DNA from: Clostridia bacterium
Lineage (GTDB): Bacteria > Bacillota > Clostridia > Christensenellales > Aristaeellaceae
Assembly (NCBI GenBank): GCA_030529995.1
Contig: JAUMVT010000004.1
Span: 1-64,000 of the forward strand
Length of the DNA: 64,000 nucleotides
Reading direction: 5' to 3'
A program made the position numbers and the translations under genes. Each line of letters opens with the position of its first letter. The first letter of the stretch is position 1. Below are positions 24,530 through 33,664 of the stretch, piece after piece. The notes below the pieces were generated by a model. That model had not been told where the DNA came from and ran no database searches. It saw only the letters and a program-made list of their open reading frames with translations.

Positions 24530-25515
24530 GCTGCGCCCTCCAACCAGTCGGTTAGCTGACTGAACGTGATTTTCCAGCAGTCGTTTTCACGGCAAAGCCG
24601 AACTACCCGGCCTGTACGGGTCAGAGTTTGCCCATCGGCTGTTATCATGGTTACATTCAAGGTATAGGTCACGATCTGTCCGTCGGCGGAAACGCTGCCT
24701 CCTTCAAAGGTGAATCCCGTCAACTGGGGCAGTGCTTCCATGGCAGCAACGAAGTCGCTCTGACTCATCAGCGTATCGCCGTTGGAGGTATCCACCGATG
24801 CCATGTAGCGGTACAGTCTGCTCCAGTCCCGCATTTCCCATTTGTTCAGGATCACATTCAGCGTGTTCTCAGGGGTAAGGATGAAGTTATCCTGCCGGGT
24901 TTGGGGCGTGGTCAGCAGCGTGTCATCACCGGTCGTAAGAAAATACTTCTGCCGCATGCGCATGCTTTCCGTGGCGTCATCGCCTTGCTCCACAAGGATT
25001 TGCACATCGTCCACATTGCAGTTTTCCGTAACCGTTGCAACCAAACTTTGCATACAAAGCTGCCGACGGAGAACGGATTCCGATCCTGCATTTTCACTGC
25101 TGATGGTCTCATCCTCATCTGTATAGCGATCCATGATTTCCTTGCTCAGGGTTACAAAAAGGGTGCGCCCCTGCCTTGCCGTAGAAAGCACCTGTGTTCC
25201 TTCCGGAAAGAGAGCATTCAAGCTATCGTCTCGTCCGCTGGGGCCTGCAATGAGGGCTGTAAGCAGTGCCATTTCATAGGCCTGAGATGGAGATTGCAGA
25301 ATGGTGCGCCGCTCCGCCGCAAGATAGGGCTCATCATAATAGCGGTAGTAAAGCAGGGCTTCATTAGTGGTGGACAGGCTTTGCGCAGCCACGGCTTCCG
25401 GCAGGAGGGGGGATGTGCCCGGTACCGCCGTGGTACTCAAGTGAGATTCTGCCATATTGAAGGAGCAGCCGCCCAGCAGCAGGCAGCACAGGATCAGTAA
25501 CAGCAATCGCTTCAT
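24526..25515 (-). CDS. GerMN-domain lipoprotein (LpqB-like position)
   Basis: 329 residues. MKRLLLLILCCLLLGGC is a clear lipoprotein signal (LGGC). A GerMN-type domain spans about 55-185 (AYEMALLTALIAGPSGRDDS, LFVTLSKEIMD, VDDVQILVE) and a C-terminal NTF2-like domain about 210-325 (NVILNKWEMRDWSRLYRYMA, CWKITFSQLTDWL). The gene overlaps both its neighbours by four bases (ATGA), directly after the histidine kinase. In actinobacteria LpqB follows MtrB and modulates its activity; the same role is inferred here. Confidence 0.8.
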   Translation of the reverse strand: MKRLLLLILCCLLLGGCSFNMAESHLSTTAVPGTSPLLPEAVAAQSLSTTNEALLYYRYYDEPYLAAERRTILQSPSQAYEMALLTALIAGPSGRDDSLNALFPEGTQVLSTARQGRTLFVTLSKEIMDRYTDEDETISSENAGSESVLRRQLCMQSLVATVTENCNVDDVQILVEQGDDATESMRMRQKYFLTTGDDTLLTTPQTRQDNFILTPENTLNVILNKWEMRDWSRLYRYMASVDTSNGDTLMSQSDFVAAMEALPQLTGFTFEGGSVSADGQIVTYTLNVTMITADGQTLTRTGRVVRLCRENDCWKITFSQLTDWLEGAA

Positions 25516-27038
25516 GAATGGGTTTCCTCCTTCATGGGCAGTGTTACAGTAAAGACGGAACCGTGTCCCAGGGTGCTTTCCACGGTCACTTCACCGCCAT
25601 GAAGGGCGGTAATTTGCTTGACGATAGACAAGCCCAAGCCTGTGCCGCCGGTTTCCCGGCTGCGAGCCTTGTCCACCCGGTAGAACCGCTCAAATACATG
25701 GGGAAGATCTTCCTCCGGAATGCCTACGCCGTTGTCCCGGACACGCCACACGGCCTGTTTCCCCTCCCTAACAAGAGAAACGCTGATGTTGCCGCCGTCC
25801 GGCGTATACTTTACCGCATTGTCAATCAGGTTGTAGAAAACCTGACTCATCTTGGATACATCTACACTGGCCATAATGCCGGGCGCAATATTCCCTTGCA
25901 AGGTTTGCTTCCGCTTCTCCGACATGGGCTGCAGCAGGCGAATGTTCTCTTCCGTCAACTGGGAGATGTCCGTATCCTCCAGGTGCAGTTCCATCCGATG
26001 GGCGTCCATTCTGGTCAGGGTCAGCAGATCGGTCACAATACCGCTGAGGCGGTCAATTTCATGATCCATATCCTGCATGAATTCCGTCCGCAGTTCTTGA
26101 GGCATATCCGGCTGATAGATCAGACTTTCCAGCAGAATCTTCATGGTGGCCAAGGGGGTTTTCAGTTCATGGGAAGCATTAGCCACAAACTGGTTGCGGC
26201 TCTTGTCCAAAGATTCCAGCTGTTCCGCCATGGTGTTGTAGCTGACCGCCATTTCCCGCAGCTCGCCTGAACCCTTCACCGGTACACGAACGCTCAGGTC
26301 GCCCCGTCCCATCTTTTGCAGGGTACCGGTCAACACCAGAATGGGCTTGGTCAGCACCCGGGAAAAAATCAGTGCCACCAGCAGTGCCGCCGCTGCCACC
26401 ACAGCAAAGGCGGTGGTCATTTGCTTTTCCACGGCATTCAGGCTTGCAACCAGTTCCTCTACCGGGCTGATGAACACCAAAGCGCCGATGGTGCCGTCAT
26501 CCCCGGTCATTTTTGCCACGCAATAGGATACGTGATAGTCCGCCTGATCAGCAGTGTTTGCCGCATCTTCAGCATTAAGGGTATGAATGCCGTAGGCGGT
26601 ACTGTCCCCATTAACCAGCACGGCAATCACTTCCGGCAATTCCAGCTTCATACCGTACAGCTGGCTGAAGCTGTCATACTGCACCCTGCCGCTTTGATCC
26701 ACCACCACCAGCCTGCCCCCCATTTCCCCGGCGTAGGAAGCAAGTTCTTCATCCACGGCATCGGAGGATGCGGACGCAAAAAGAGGCGCAAGCGTCGTAG
26801 CCAGCTTCTCCACGGAGAGGCTGTCCTGACGGGTGCGCTGGGTAAACAGGTAGTCGCTTACCAAGCCGGTCAGCGATGAAAGCATGATCACAAAAGAAAT
26901 GCCTACAATGAGCAAAAACGCCAGAAGAATCTTCCAGCGTATGCTGCTTAAAGGACGATGCTTAATCTTTGTCGGTGAAATAGTAACCAACTCCCCATTT
27001 CGTGAGGATAAACTCAGGCTCCGCAGTGTTCCGCTCAA
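25512..27038 (-). CDS. Sensor histidine kinase with HAMP domain
   Basis: About 508 residues. Two membrane segments (about 36-55 and 208-228) bracket an extracytoplasmic sensor region, then HAMP, HisKA with phospho-acceptor H290 (VANASHELKTPLA) and an HATPase_c domain (NLIDNAVKYTPDG, DNGVGIPEEDLPHVFERFYR, GTGLGLSIVKQIT). Closest in style to WalK, MtrB and PhoR-type kinases. The start is uncertain: a TTG at 27038 with GGGAG four bases ahead, or a TTG at 26990; no ATG fits before the first membrane segment. It overlaps the response regulator gene by 77 or 29 bases. Confidence 0.9.
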   Translation of the reverse strand: MSGTLRSLSLSSRNGELVTISPTKIKHRPLSSIRWKILLAFLLIVGISFVIMLSSLTGLVSDYLFTQRTRQDSLSVEKLATTLAPLFASASSDAVDEELASYAGEMGGRLVVVDQSGRVQYDSFSQLYGMKLELPEVIAVLVNGDSTAYGIHTLNAEDAANTADQADYHVSYCVAKMTGDDGTIGALVFISPVEELVASLNAVEKQMTTAFAVVAAAALLVALIFSRVLTKPILVLTGTLQKMGRGDLSVRVPVKGSGELREMAVSYNTMAEQLESLDKSRNQFVANASHELKTPLATMKILLESLIYQPDMPQELRTEFMQDMDHEIDRLSGIVTDLLTLTRMDAHRMELHLEDTDISQLTEENIRLLQPMSEKRKQTLQGNIAPGIMASVDVSKMSQVFYNLIDNAVKYTPDGGNISVSLVREGKQAVWRVRDNGVGIPEEDLPHVFERFYRVDKARSRETGGTGLGLSIVKQITALHGGEVTVESTLGHGSVFTVTLPMKEETHS

Positions 27039-27651
27039 TCTTCTCCCGCAGGCGGCGAATGTGTACGTCTACCGTGCGGTCTTCCCCTGCATAGTCGTAC
27101 TTCCAGACGCTTTCCAGCATCTCCTCCCGGCTGAACACCTTGCCCCGGTTGGTCACAAACATATGCAGCAGGTCGAACTCTTTGGCCGTCAACCGGATTT
27201 CCTTGCCGGCAAGGGCCACGGTGCGCTTCAAAAGGTTGACTTCCAGATCACGCACACGAATGACCCGCTTCTCCTCCACCGTGCTGCTGCCCGTGCGGCG
27301 GAGGATAGTCTTAATCCGTGCCTTTACCTCCAGCACATTGAAGGGCTTGGTCATGTAGTCATCCGCGCCATATTCCAGACCCAGAATCTTGTCCATGTCC
27401 TCGCCCTTGGCGGTCAGCATAATGATGGGCACATTGCTGTGCTCACGAATGCGCTGGCATACGCTCAGGCCATCCAGCTTGGGAAGCATTACGTCCAGCA
27501 GAATCAGGTCGAAGCTTTGGTTGAAGAATTTTTCCAGTGCTTCCTCCCCGTCCATGGCGCTTTCCGTTTCATAGTCTTCCTGTTCCAGCGTGTATTTCAG
27601 GCCTTTCAAAATCAAAGGCTCATCATCGACCAGCAAAATGCGCTTGCCCAT
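26962..27651 (-). CDS. OmpR-family response regulator
   Basis: 229 residues. Receiver domain with acidic D10/E11, phospho-acceptor D53 (DLILLDVMLP), LTAKG and the lysine in MTKPF; then a winged-helix output domain (LTAKEFDLLHMFVTNRGKVF, DRTVDVHIRRLREKIE). It resembles WalR and MtrA. First gene of the operon: regulator, kinase, two GerMN lipoproteins. The promoter is immediately upstream with a short leader and AGAGGAG as the ribosome site. Target genes may include htrA just downstream, which is an inference from position. Confidence 0.94.
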   Translation of the reverse strand: MGKRILLVDDEPLILKGLKYTLEQEDYETESAMDGEEALEKFFNQSFDLILLDVMLPKLDGLSVCQRIREHSNVPIIMLTAKGEDMDKILGLEYGADDYMTKPFNVLEVKARIKTILRRTGSSTVEEKRVIRVRDLEVNLLKRTVALAGKEIRLTAKEFDLLHMFVTNRGKVFSREEMLESVWKYDYAGEDRTVDVHIRRLREKIERNTAEPEFILTKWGVGYYFTDKD

Positions 27652-27685
27652 GCAGACACTCCTCTTCCTCGTTGAGTCTGTTTAG

Positions 27686-27714
27686 ATTGTACGACAAAAT
27701 GTGAAGAAATGCAA
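27686..27714 (-). promoter_or_regulatory. Promoter of the two-component/GerMN operon
   Basis: Minus strand: -35 TTGCAT (27709-27714), 17-base spacer, -10 TACAAT (27686-27691). Leader of about 30 bases. Confidence 0.75.
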
Positions 27715-27831
27715 GGTAATTGCAATAATTTTGTTACAAAATAATTTCATTCGCATCACAACACCTGTTTTTGCAGGCCATTGACCGAATTACAAAAGAG
27801 AACACAAGTTCTTGCATCTTATCTTAAACGC

Positions 27832-27860
27832 TTGACCGGTTTTCTCCCGCATGCTATAAT
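27832..27860 (+). promoter_or_regulatory. Promoter of polC
   Basis: -35 TTGACC (27832-27837), 17-base spacer, -10 TATAAT (27855-27860) with TGC before it: near-consensus and probably strong. Confidence 0.88.
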
Positions 27861-27979
27861 GACGAGCGCAGAAGCATCATGATTTTTTCTTACACGGCTG
27901 CCAGCGTACACACTGCCCTTATCCGTGAGGACGTTGTGGCTGTTTTTCTCTTTTTTGACCCCATCTGAGGAGGGCTTGC

Positions 27980-30900
27980 ATGAGTTACGAGGATCTTTTA
28001 GGAGAAATCACCAAAGAACTTCCCCACCTGAAGGATCAGCTGACAACGCCGTCCGTTGTTTTTGTCCGCCAGTTCAACAAGGTCTACATTACCTTCCAAA
28101 GCAAGGTGCTGGTGGAGGAAAAAACCTTCATGAAAATGAAGGCTATTTTGCAGCGCATTTTTCCTCGCTACCCGGTGACGATTCGTGTGGTAAGTCCTGC
28201 GTTGAAAGAGGACTTCCTTGCCAATATCGGTGCCTATAAGCAAGTTCTTATCGACTTCCTCAAGCGGAACTACACTTCCTCCGTCCCGTGGATTGATCTC
28301 ATCGACTGGCGCTGCGATGGTGATCGGATTACTCTTACCTTTCCAGATGACTTCTCCTTGGAATACATGGCTCGGCAGAATGTGGCCGCCAGCCTTGCTC
28401 AGGCCGTCAAGGACATTTTCAGTGCCGATGTGAAGGTCGAGCTGACGGTTTCCGGCGATCAGGAAGCCCGGCTGCAGGCCATCCGGGAAGAGCGTGCCCG
28501 TGAGCAGGCGGAAGCGGCTGCGGCAGCCGCCCAGCTTCGTGCAAAGGAAGAAAAAGCAAGTGCGAAACCCCGTGCGGAACGCAAGCCTGCCCAGCCCCAT
28601 GAGAAGAAAGAGCCGGAGAAGCCGCAGGACAAGCCCACCATGTTCCCTCAAATGACGGATCACGTGCTGGGAAAGCCCATTATGGGACGCAGCATCGCCG
28701 ACCGCCCCATTGAGATGAAGGAGCTTGCCGCGGACAGCGGTCTGGTGGTGGTGCAGGGGGATATTTTCAAGCTGGAAACAAAGGAGCTGAAAGGCGGCGA
28801 GATGCTGCTGGTGTCCTTCGCCGTGACGGACTACACCTCCTCCATACTGTGCAAGGTTTTCATGCGGTACCGGAACCGCTTTGCCAAGAAAAACGATGAT
28901 GCGCCGCCTGCCCCCATTACCGCCGAAGAGCGGCAGGCCGTGATGGATAAGGTAAACCAAATCAAGTGCGGCATGAATGTGAAGCTTCGGGGCGAGTGCA
29001 TGTACGACAATTTTGCCCGGGAGCTGTCCATTTCTGTCCGTGATCTGGTGCCCATGGAGAAAATCGAGCGGGAAGATACCGCCGAAGAAAAGCGTATCGA
29101 ACTGCACATGCACACCACCATGTCCACCATGGACGGCATGACCCCGGCGGAGGATTTGATCAAGCGTGCCATTAAGTGGGGACACCCTGCCGTAGCCATT
29201 ACCGACCATGGCGTGGTGCAGGCCTTCCCGGCGGCTTTCGGTGCCGTAAAGGGACAGAATATCAAGCTGATCCCCGGCTGCGAAGGCTATCTGATTGATG
29301 AAACCGTGGCGGTGCATAACCCGACGGAGTATGACTTTGATGCGCCCATTGTGGTGCTGGATTTCGAGTCTACCGGTCTGAACACCAATATTGCCCGGGT
29401 CATTGAAATCGGTGCCGTGAAGCTGGTCGGTGGAACGGTAACAGCCTCCCTCAGCATTCTGGTGAATCCCAAGGAACCCTTAAAGCCCAAGATTACCGAA
29501 ATCACCGGCATTACCGACATGATGCTCTCCGACAAGGAAACGGCTGAAACGGCCATTCCGAAGCTGATGGAGTTTATCGGCGACTGTCCCATTGCCGCCC
29601 ACAACGCTTCCTTCGATGCCTCCCTGCTCCGTGCGGAGCTGCGCCGTCTGGGTGTCCAATGGGACGGCACCGTGCTGGATACCTTGACCCTGTGCCGCAA
29701 GCTTTACCCGGACATGAAGAGCCACAAGCTTGGCAGCCTGTGCAAAAAGCTTGGCGTCAGCCTGAAGAATGCTCACCGTGCCGTCCATGATGCAACGGCA
29801 ACGGCGCTGTGTCTGGCAAAGATGTACAAGGAATGCCGGGAAAACGGCATGAACACCCTGTATGATCTGAATCGGCAGCTGCACGGCGGTGCCATCGGCG
29901 AAAGCTTCCATATTATTCTGCTGGTAAAAACGCAGAAGGGCATGGAAAACCTGAACCGTCTCGTTTCCATCGGCCATTTGGAGTACTTCCGCCGGAAGCC
30001 CCACATGCCCCGACCCATCATCGAAAAGTACCGGGAAGGTTTGATCCTCGGCAGTGCCTGCGAGGCAGGGGAACTTTTCCGTGCCGTGCTTGCCGGAGAA
30101 AGCTGGGAAAAGCTGAAGAAGATCGCCAGCTTCTACGATTATCTGGAGATTCAGCCCATCGGAAACAACGCTTTCCTCGTGCGGGAAGGACAGGTCAAAG
30201 ATGATGAAGGGCTGCGGGATCTGAACCGCACCATTGTCAAGCTGGGTGAAGAGTTGGGTCTGCCTGTGGTGGCCACAGGGGACGTGCATTTCCTTGATCC
30301 TCACAATGCCATTAACCGGGCGATTATTCAGGCCGGTCAAGGCTTTGACGACTGTGACAATCAGCCGCCCCTGTACTTTAAGACCACCAACGAAATGCTG
30401 GAAGAGTTCAGCTACCTGGGCAAAGAAAAAGCCCATGAGGTGGTCATTGACAATCCAAGAAAGATTGCCGATCAGGTGGAGCAGCTGCGTCTGTTCCCCA
30501 AGCACCCCAAGGGCGAGGATACGTTCCAGCCCTTCTGGCCGGATGCGGCGGACAACATTCAAAACATGTCTTGGGGTACGGCCAAAGAATGGTATGGAGA
30601 TCCGCTGCCGGAAATTGTCACCAAGCGGCTGGAAAAGGAACTCAGCTCGATTATCGGCTACGGCTTTGCCACCCTGTACAACATTGCCGAGCGGTTGGTG
30701 CAGCGTTCCCTGGCAGACGGCTATCTGGTAGGCAGCCGCGGCAGCGTAGGTTCCAGCTTTGTGGCCTGCATGTGCGGCATCACCGAGGTGAACGCACTGC
30801 CGCCCCACTACCGCTGTACCCACTGTCATAAGGGCTTCTTTGACGTGGACAAGAACAAGTACAAAGTTGGTGTGGACTTACCGGACAAGGACTGCCCTAT

Positions 30901-32395
30901 CTGCGGTCAGCCCCTTACCAAGGACGGATTCGATATTCCTTTCGAGGTCTTCCTTGGCTTTGCCGGAGACAAGGTGCCTGATATCGACCTGAACTTCGCC
31001 AATGAGTATCAATCCCGTGCCCACCACCAGGTGGTGGAATTGTTTGGCGAGGGGCACGTTTTCCGTGCCGGCACGGTGGGCACTTTGGCCGACAAAACTG
31101 CTTACGGATATGTCAGCAAGTATCTGGAAGAGCGGCATATTCAGTGCGGCAACACGGAAAAAGAACGGCTGGTGCAGGGCTGTATGGGCGTTAAGCGCAC
31201 CACAGGACAGCACCCAGCCGGCATGGTGGTTGTGCCGAAGGAATATGAAATCTACCAGTTCACCGCCGTGCAGCACCCGGCTGACGACCCGTCTGCCGAG
31301 TTCATCACTACCCACTTCGACTTCCATTCCATGCATGATATTCTGGTGAAGCTGGACTGTCTGGGGCACTTGGATCCTACCATGATTCACGAATTGTGCC
31401 AGCTGACAGGCGTTGACTTCCGTGACATTCCCCTGGATGATCCTGACGTGCGCAGTCTGTTCCACTCCCCGGAAGCACTGGGGGTCACCCGGGAGCAAAT
31501 CGACTGCACCACCGGCACCTTCGGCATTCCCGAATTCGGAACAGGCTTTGTCCGGGGCATGCTGGATGACACCCATCCCTCCACCATGGAGGAGTTGATT
31601 CGCATTTCCGGCCTGAGCCACGGCACGGACGTGTGGCTTGGCAATGCACAGGAAATTATTCGCTCCGGCACGGCAAAGCTGAACGAATGCGTCTGCTGCC
31701 GTGACGACATCATGAATTACCTGATCGACAAGGGCGTGGAACCCAAGCTGGCCTTTACCACCATGGAATCCGTCCGAAAGGGCAAAGGTCTGAAGCCTGA
31801 AATGGAGCAGGCCATGCTTGACCACAACGTGGCGCCCTGGTTCATTGACAGCTGCAAAAAGATCAAGTACATGTTCCCCAAGGGACACGCCGTAGCCTAC
31901 GTCACCATGGCTCTTCGCATTGCCTGGTTCAAGGTTCATTATCCCCTCGCCTACTATGCCGCCTATTTCACCGTACGCGGCGACGGGTTTAATGCGGCAA
32001 CGATGATCATTGACCCGGACACCTGCCGTGCGAAAATCCGTGAAATCAAGGACATGGAAAACGCCACAGCCAAGGACAAGGATTCCCAGACGGCACTGGA
32101 ATTGGTGCTGGAGATGAACATGCGGGGCTTCAAGTTCCTGCCGGTTGACCTGTATAAGAGCGACGTGCGAAAGTTCCTGATCGAGGACGGCAATCTTCGC
32201 TGCCCCTTCACCAGCTTGGGCGGCTTAGGCGAAAGCGCTGCCATCTCCATTGTTGCCGCACGTGATGAGCGTCCCTTCCTTTCCATAGAAGATTTGAAGG
32301 AACGCGGCCGGGTCGGCAGCAGCGTGGTGGATTTGCTGCGAACCCATGGCTCATTGGAAGGGCTGAGTGAAACCAGCCAGATCAGTATGTTCTGA
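27980..32395 (+). CDS. polC: DNA polymerase III alpha subunit, PolC type
   Basis: 1471 residues. Replicative polymerase of low-GC Gram-positive bacteria. Order seen: N-terminal domain (1-170), a charged Ala/Glu linker (about 170-230), OB-like region, PHP domain with IELHMHTTMSTMDGM, an inserted DnaQ-like 3'-5' exonuclease (about 453-620; VVLDFESTGLN, AAHNASFDASLL, HRAVHDATATA), PHP continuation, then the polymerase core with SRGSVGSSFVACM, a CTHCHKG/CPICGQ zinc motif, VPDIDLNFANEYQ and a C-terminal helix-hairpin-helix region. The ATG has GAGGAGGG upstream. Confidence 0.97.
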   Translation: MSYEDLLGEITKELPHLKDQLTTPSVVFVRQFNKVYITFQSKVLVEEKTFMKMKAILQRIFPRYPVTIRVVSPALKEDFLANIGAYKQVLIDFLKRNYTSSVPWIDLIDWRCDGDRITLTFPDDFSLEYMARQNVAASLAQAVKDIFSADVKVELTVSGDQEARLQAIREERAREQAEAAAAAAQLRAKEEKASAKPRAERKPAQPHEKKEPEKPQDKPTMFPQMTDHVLGKPIMGRSIADRPIEMKELAADSGLVVVQGDIFKLETKELKGGEMLLVSFAVTDYTSSILCKVFMRYRNRFAKKNDDAPPAPITAEERQAVMDKVNQIKCGMNVKLRGECMYDNFARELSISVRDLVPMEKIEREDTAEEKRIELHMHTTMSTMDGMTPAEDLIKRAIKWGHPAVAITDHGVVQAFPAAFGAVKGQNIKLIPGCEGYLIDETVAVHNPTEYDFDAPIVVLDFESTGLNTNIARVIEIGAVKLVGGTVTASLSILVNPKEPLKPKITEITGITDMMLSDKETAETAIPKLMEFIGDCPIAAHNASFDASLLRAELRRLGVQWDGTVLDTLTLCRKLYPDMKSHKLGSLCKKLGVSLKNAHRAVHDATATALCLAKMYKECRENGMNTLYDLNRQLHGGAIGESFHIILLVKTQKGMENLNRLVSIGHLEYFRRKPHMPRPIIEKYREGLILGSACEAGELFRAVLAGESWEKLKKIASFYDYLEIQPIGNNAFLVREGQVKDDEGLRDLNRTIVKLGEELGLPVVATGDVHFLDPHNAINRAIIQAGQGFDDCDNQPPLYFKTTNEMLEEFSYLGKEKAHEVVIDNPRKIADQVEQLRLFPKHPKGEDTFQPFWPDAADNIQNMSWGTAKEWYGDPLPEIVTKRLEKELSSIIGYGFATLYNIAERLVQRSLADGYLVGSRGSVGSSFVACMCGITEVNALPPHYRCTHCHKGFFDVDKNKYKVGVDLPDKDCPICGQPLTKDGFDIPFEVFLGFAGDKVPDIDLNFANEYQSRAHHQVVELFGEGHVFRAGTVGTLADKTAYGYVSKYLEERHIQCGNTEKERLVQGCMGVKRTTGQHPAGMVVVPKEYEIYQFTAVQHPADDPSAEFITTHFDFHSMHDILVKLDCLGHLDPTMIHELCQLTGVDFRDIPLDDPDVRSLFHSPEALGVTREQIDCTTGTFGIPEFGTGFVRGMLDDTHPSTMEELIRISGLSHGTDVWLGNAQEIIRSGTAKLNECVCCRDDIMNYLIDKGVEPKLAFTTMESVRKGKGLKPEMEQAMLDHNVAPWFIDSCKKIKYMFPKGHAVAYVTMALRIAWFKVHYPLAYYAAYFTVRGDGFNAATMIIDPDTCRAKIREIKDMENATAKDKDSQTALELVLEMNMRGFKFLPVDLYKSDVRKFLIEDGNLRCPFTSLGGLGESAAISIVAARDERPFLSIEDLKERGRVGSSVVDLLRTHGSLEGLSETSQISMF

Positions 32396-32421
32396 TGCAT
32401 CATCTTGAAGGAGGGATAACC

Positions 32422-33615
32422 ATGCTGGATCAAGCTGCCCGCTATTTTGTGGAGGATACCCACATCATGGCCTGCATGACCGTAGCATGCGGTACGTCTG
32501 ACACCGCTGATCATGCGGAAGCCGGAGCAACCCAGCTTGACGGCACGGGTACGATACGCCCATCAACGCTGTTCGACCTGGCCAGCCTGACCAAGCTGTT
32601 TACCGGCTTAACTGTCATGCGTCTCTGGGAGGAAGGTAAGCTTGCGCTGGATGCCCCTGTAACCGACTATGCACCGCAGCTGGTGCATCTTTCCCAAGTT
32701 ACAGTTGACCAGGTGCTTGGATTTGAAGTAGCCTTAACCACCCCTGAGCGAATCGATAACCAGCCTGACAGGGATGCCGGAATGAAGCAGCTTGCCGCCA
32801 TTATTCCCAAACCGCAAGGTACGGGACGCTACTATTCCGACATGCACGCCATGGTATTGGGGCTGGTCATCGAAGGCATCTGCCAAATGCCCCTGATGGA
32901 CTGCATTCAGCAGGAAATTCTCCTTCCTCTGCACATGGCGGATACCTTTGCCGAGGTGCCTGCCGATCGCTTGTCGGATTGCGTATGCTATGACCTGGAG
33001 CACCGCATGGAAGGCGGCAGGTATATTGTGCGCAAGGGCATCACACCAGGAACGCCCCATGACCCCAAAGCACGGCTGCTGGGTGAAAATGGCCGCTGCC
33101 TATGCGGACACGCAGGGCTTTTCTCCACCCGGGAAGATATGATTCGCCTGTGTCAGGGGCTGCTGAAGGGTGCGTTGCTGCGCCGTTCCACCCTACAGCA
33201 GATGGCACGTAATCGGCTCGGTCGGCAGCTGCCGGACGGAGGATATACCCAGTATCTGGGCAGCCAGTGTTATGTGAAGCATCCCCTGCAGTATTATTCC
33301 GAGATTCCCGTCTACATGAGTGATGAAGCCATCGGGCTTTCCGGCTTCACCGGAAATCATGTGGCCATTGATCCCCAGACAGGTATTTTCTCCCTTATGC
33401 TGGGCAATCGGGTTCTGAATCGGTTGACAACCCTCGTCCCAGAGCCTGGCAAGAGCCTGACTGACTACGGGCTTGCCCCTGACGGTTCCGGCAAGTTTTA
33501 TCTGCCGGATGGTTCCTGGGTTTATTCATCCGTAGACTACGTCCACCAAAAAGACAAGCACCTCCACAAGGCCATTGCAGAGGTGCTTGGTGTTCCCGTT
33601 TGGCACAAAGGGTAA
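32422..33615 (+). CDS. Class C beta-lactamase-like serine hydrolase
   Basis: 397 residues, no signal peptide. The nucleophile motif is SLTK (in FDLASLTKLFTGL), the second motif is YSD (GRYYSDMHAMVLG), and GFTGNHVAID takes the third position. This group includes esterases, D-aminopeptidases and peptidoglycan-recycling enzymes; which one applies here cannot be told. The ATG at 32422 has GAAGGAGGG upstream, 26 bases after the polC stop, so it is probably co-transcribed with polC. Only loosely similar to the relative at 10.7 kb. Confidence 0.85.
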   Translation: MLDQAARYFVEDTHIMACMTVACGTSDTADHAEAGATQLDGTGTIRPSTLFDLASLTKLFTGLTVMRLWEEGKLALDAPVTDYAPQLVHLSQVTVDQVLGFEVALTTPERIDNQPDRDAGMKQLAAIIPKPQGTGRYYSDMHAMVLGLVIEGICQMPLMDCIQQEILLPLHMADTFAEVPADRLSDCVCYDLEHRMEGGRYIVRKGITPGTPHDPKARLLGENGRCLCGHAGLFSTREDMIRLCQGLLKGALLRRSTLQQMARNRLGRQLPDGGYTQYLGSQCYVKHPLQYYSEIPVYMSDEAIGLSGFTGNHVAIDPQTGIFSLMLGNRVLNRLTTLVPEPGKSLTDYGLAPDGSGKFYLPDGSWVYSSVDYVHQKDKHLHKAIAEVLGVPVWHKG

Positions 33616-33618
33616 ACA

Positions 33619-33658
33619 AAATCCTGCATCGTCCAGCAAACGGTGCAGGATTCTTTCT
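33619..33658. terminator. Bidirectional terminator between serine hydrolase and galK
   Basis: AATCCTGCATCGT pairs with ACGGTGCAGGATT with one wobble; TTCTTTCT follows on plus and TTTGTTT on minus. Serves both converging genes. Confidence 0.85.
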
Positions 33659-33664
33659 ATCTGC

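Larger units (their letters stand above)
27652..27979. other. 328-base divergent region between the response regulator gene and polC
   Basis: It holds one promoter for each direction (27686-27714 minus; 27832-27860 plus) and a polC leader of about 110 bases. Between them is an A+T-rich stretch (about 27700-27830) with no gene and no repeat that I can define. Confidence 0.7.

Noticed and set aside
23000..25515. GerMN proteins as evidence of sporulation genes
   Set aside because: GerMN domains also occur in non-sporulating lineages (LpqB). The operon context is a two-component system, so sporulation cannot be concluded.
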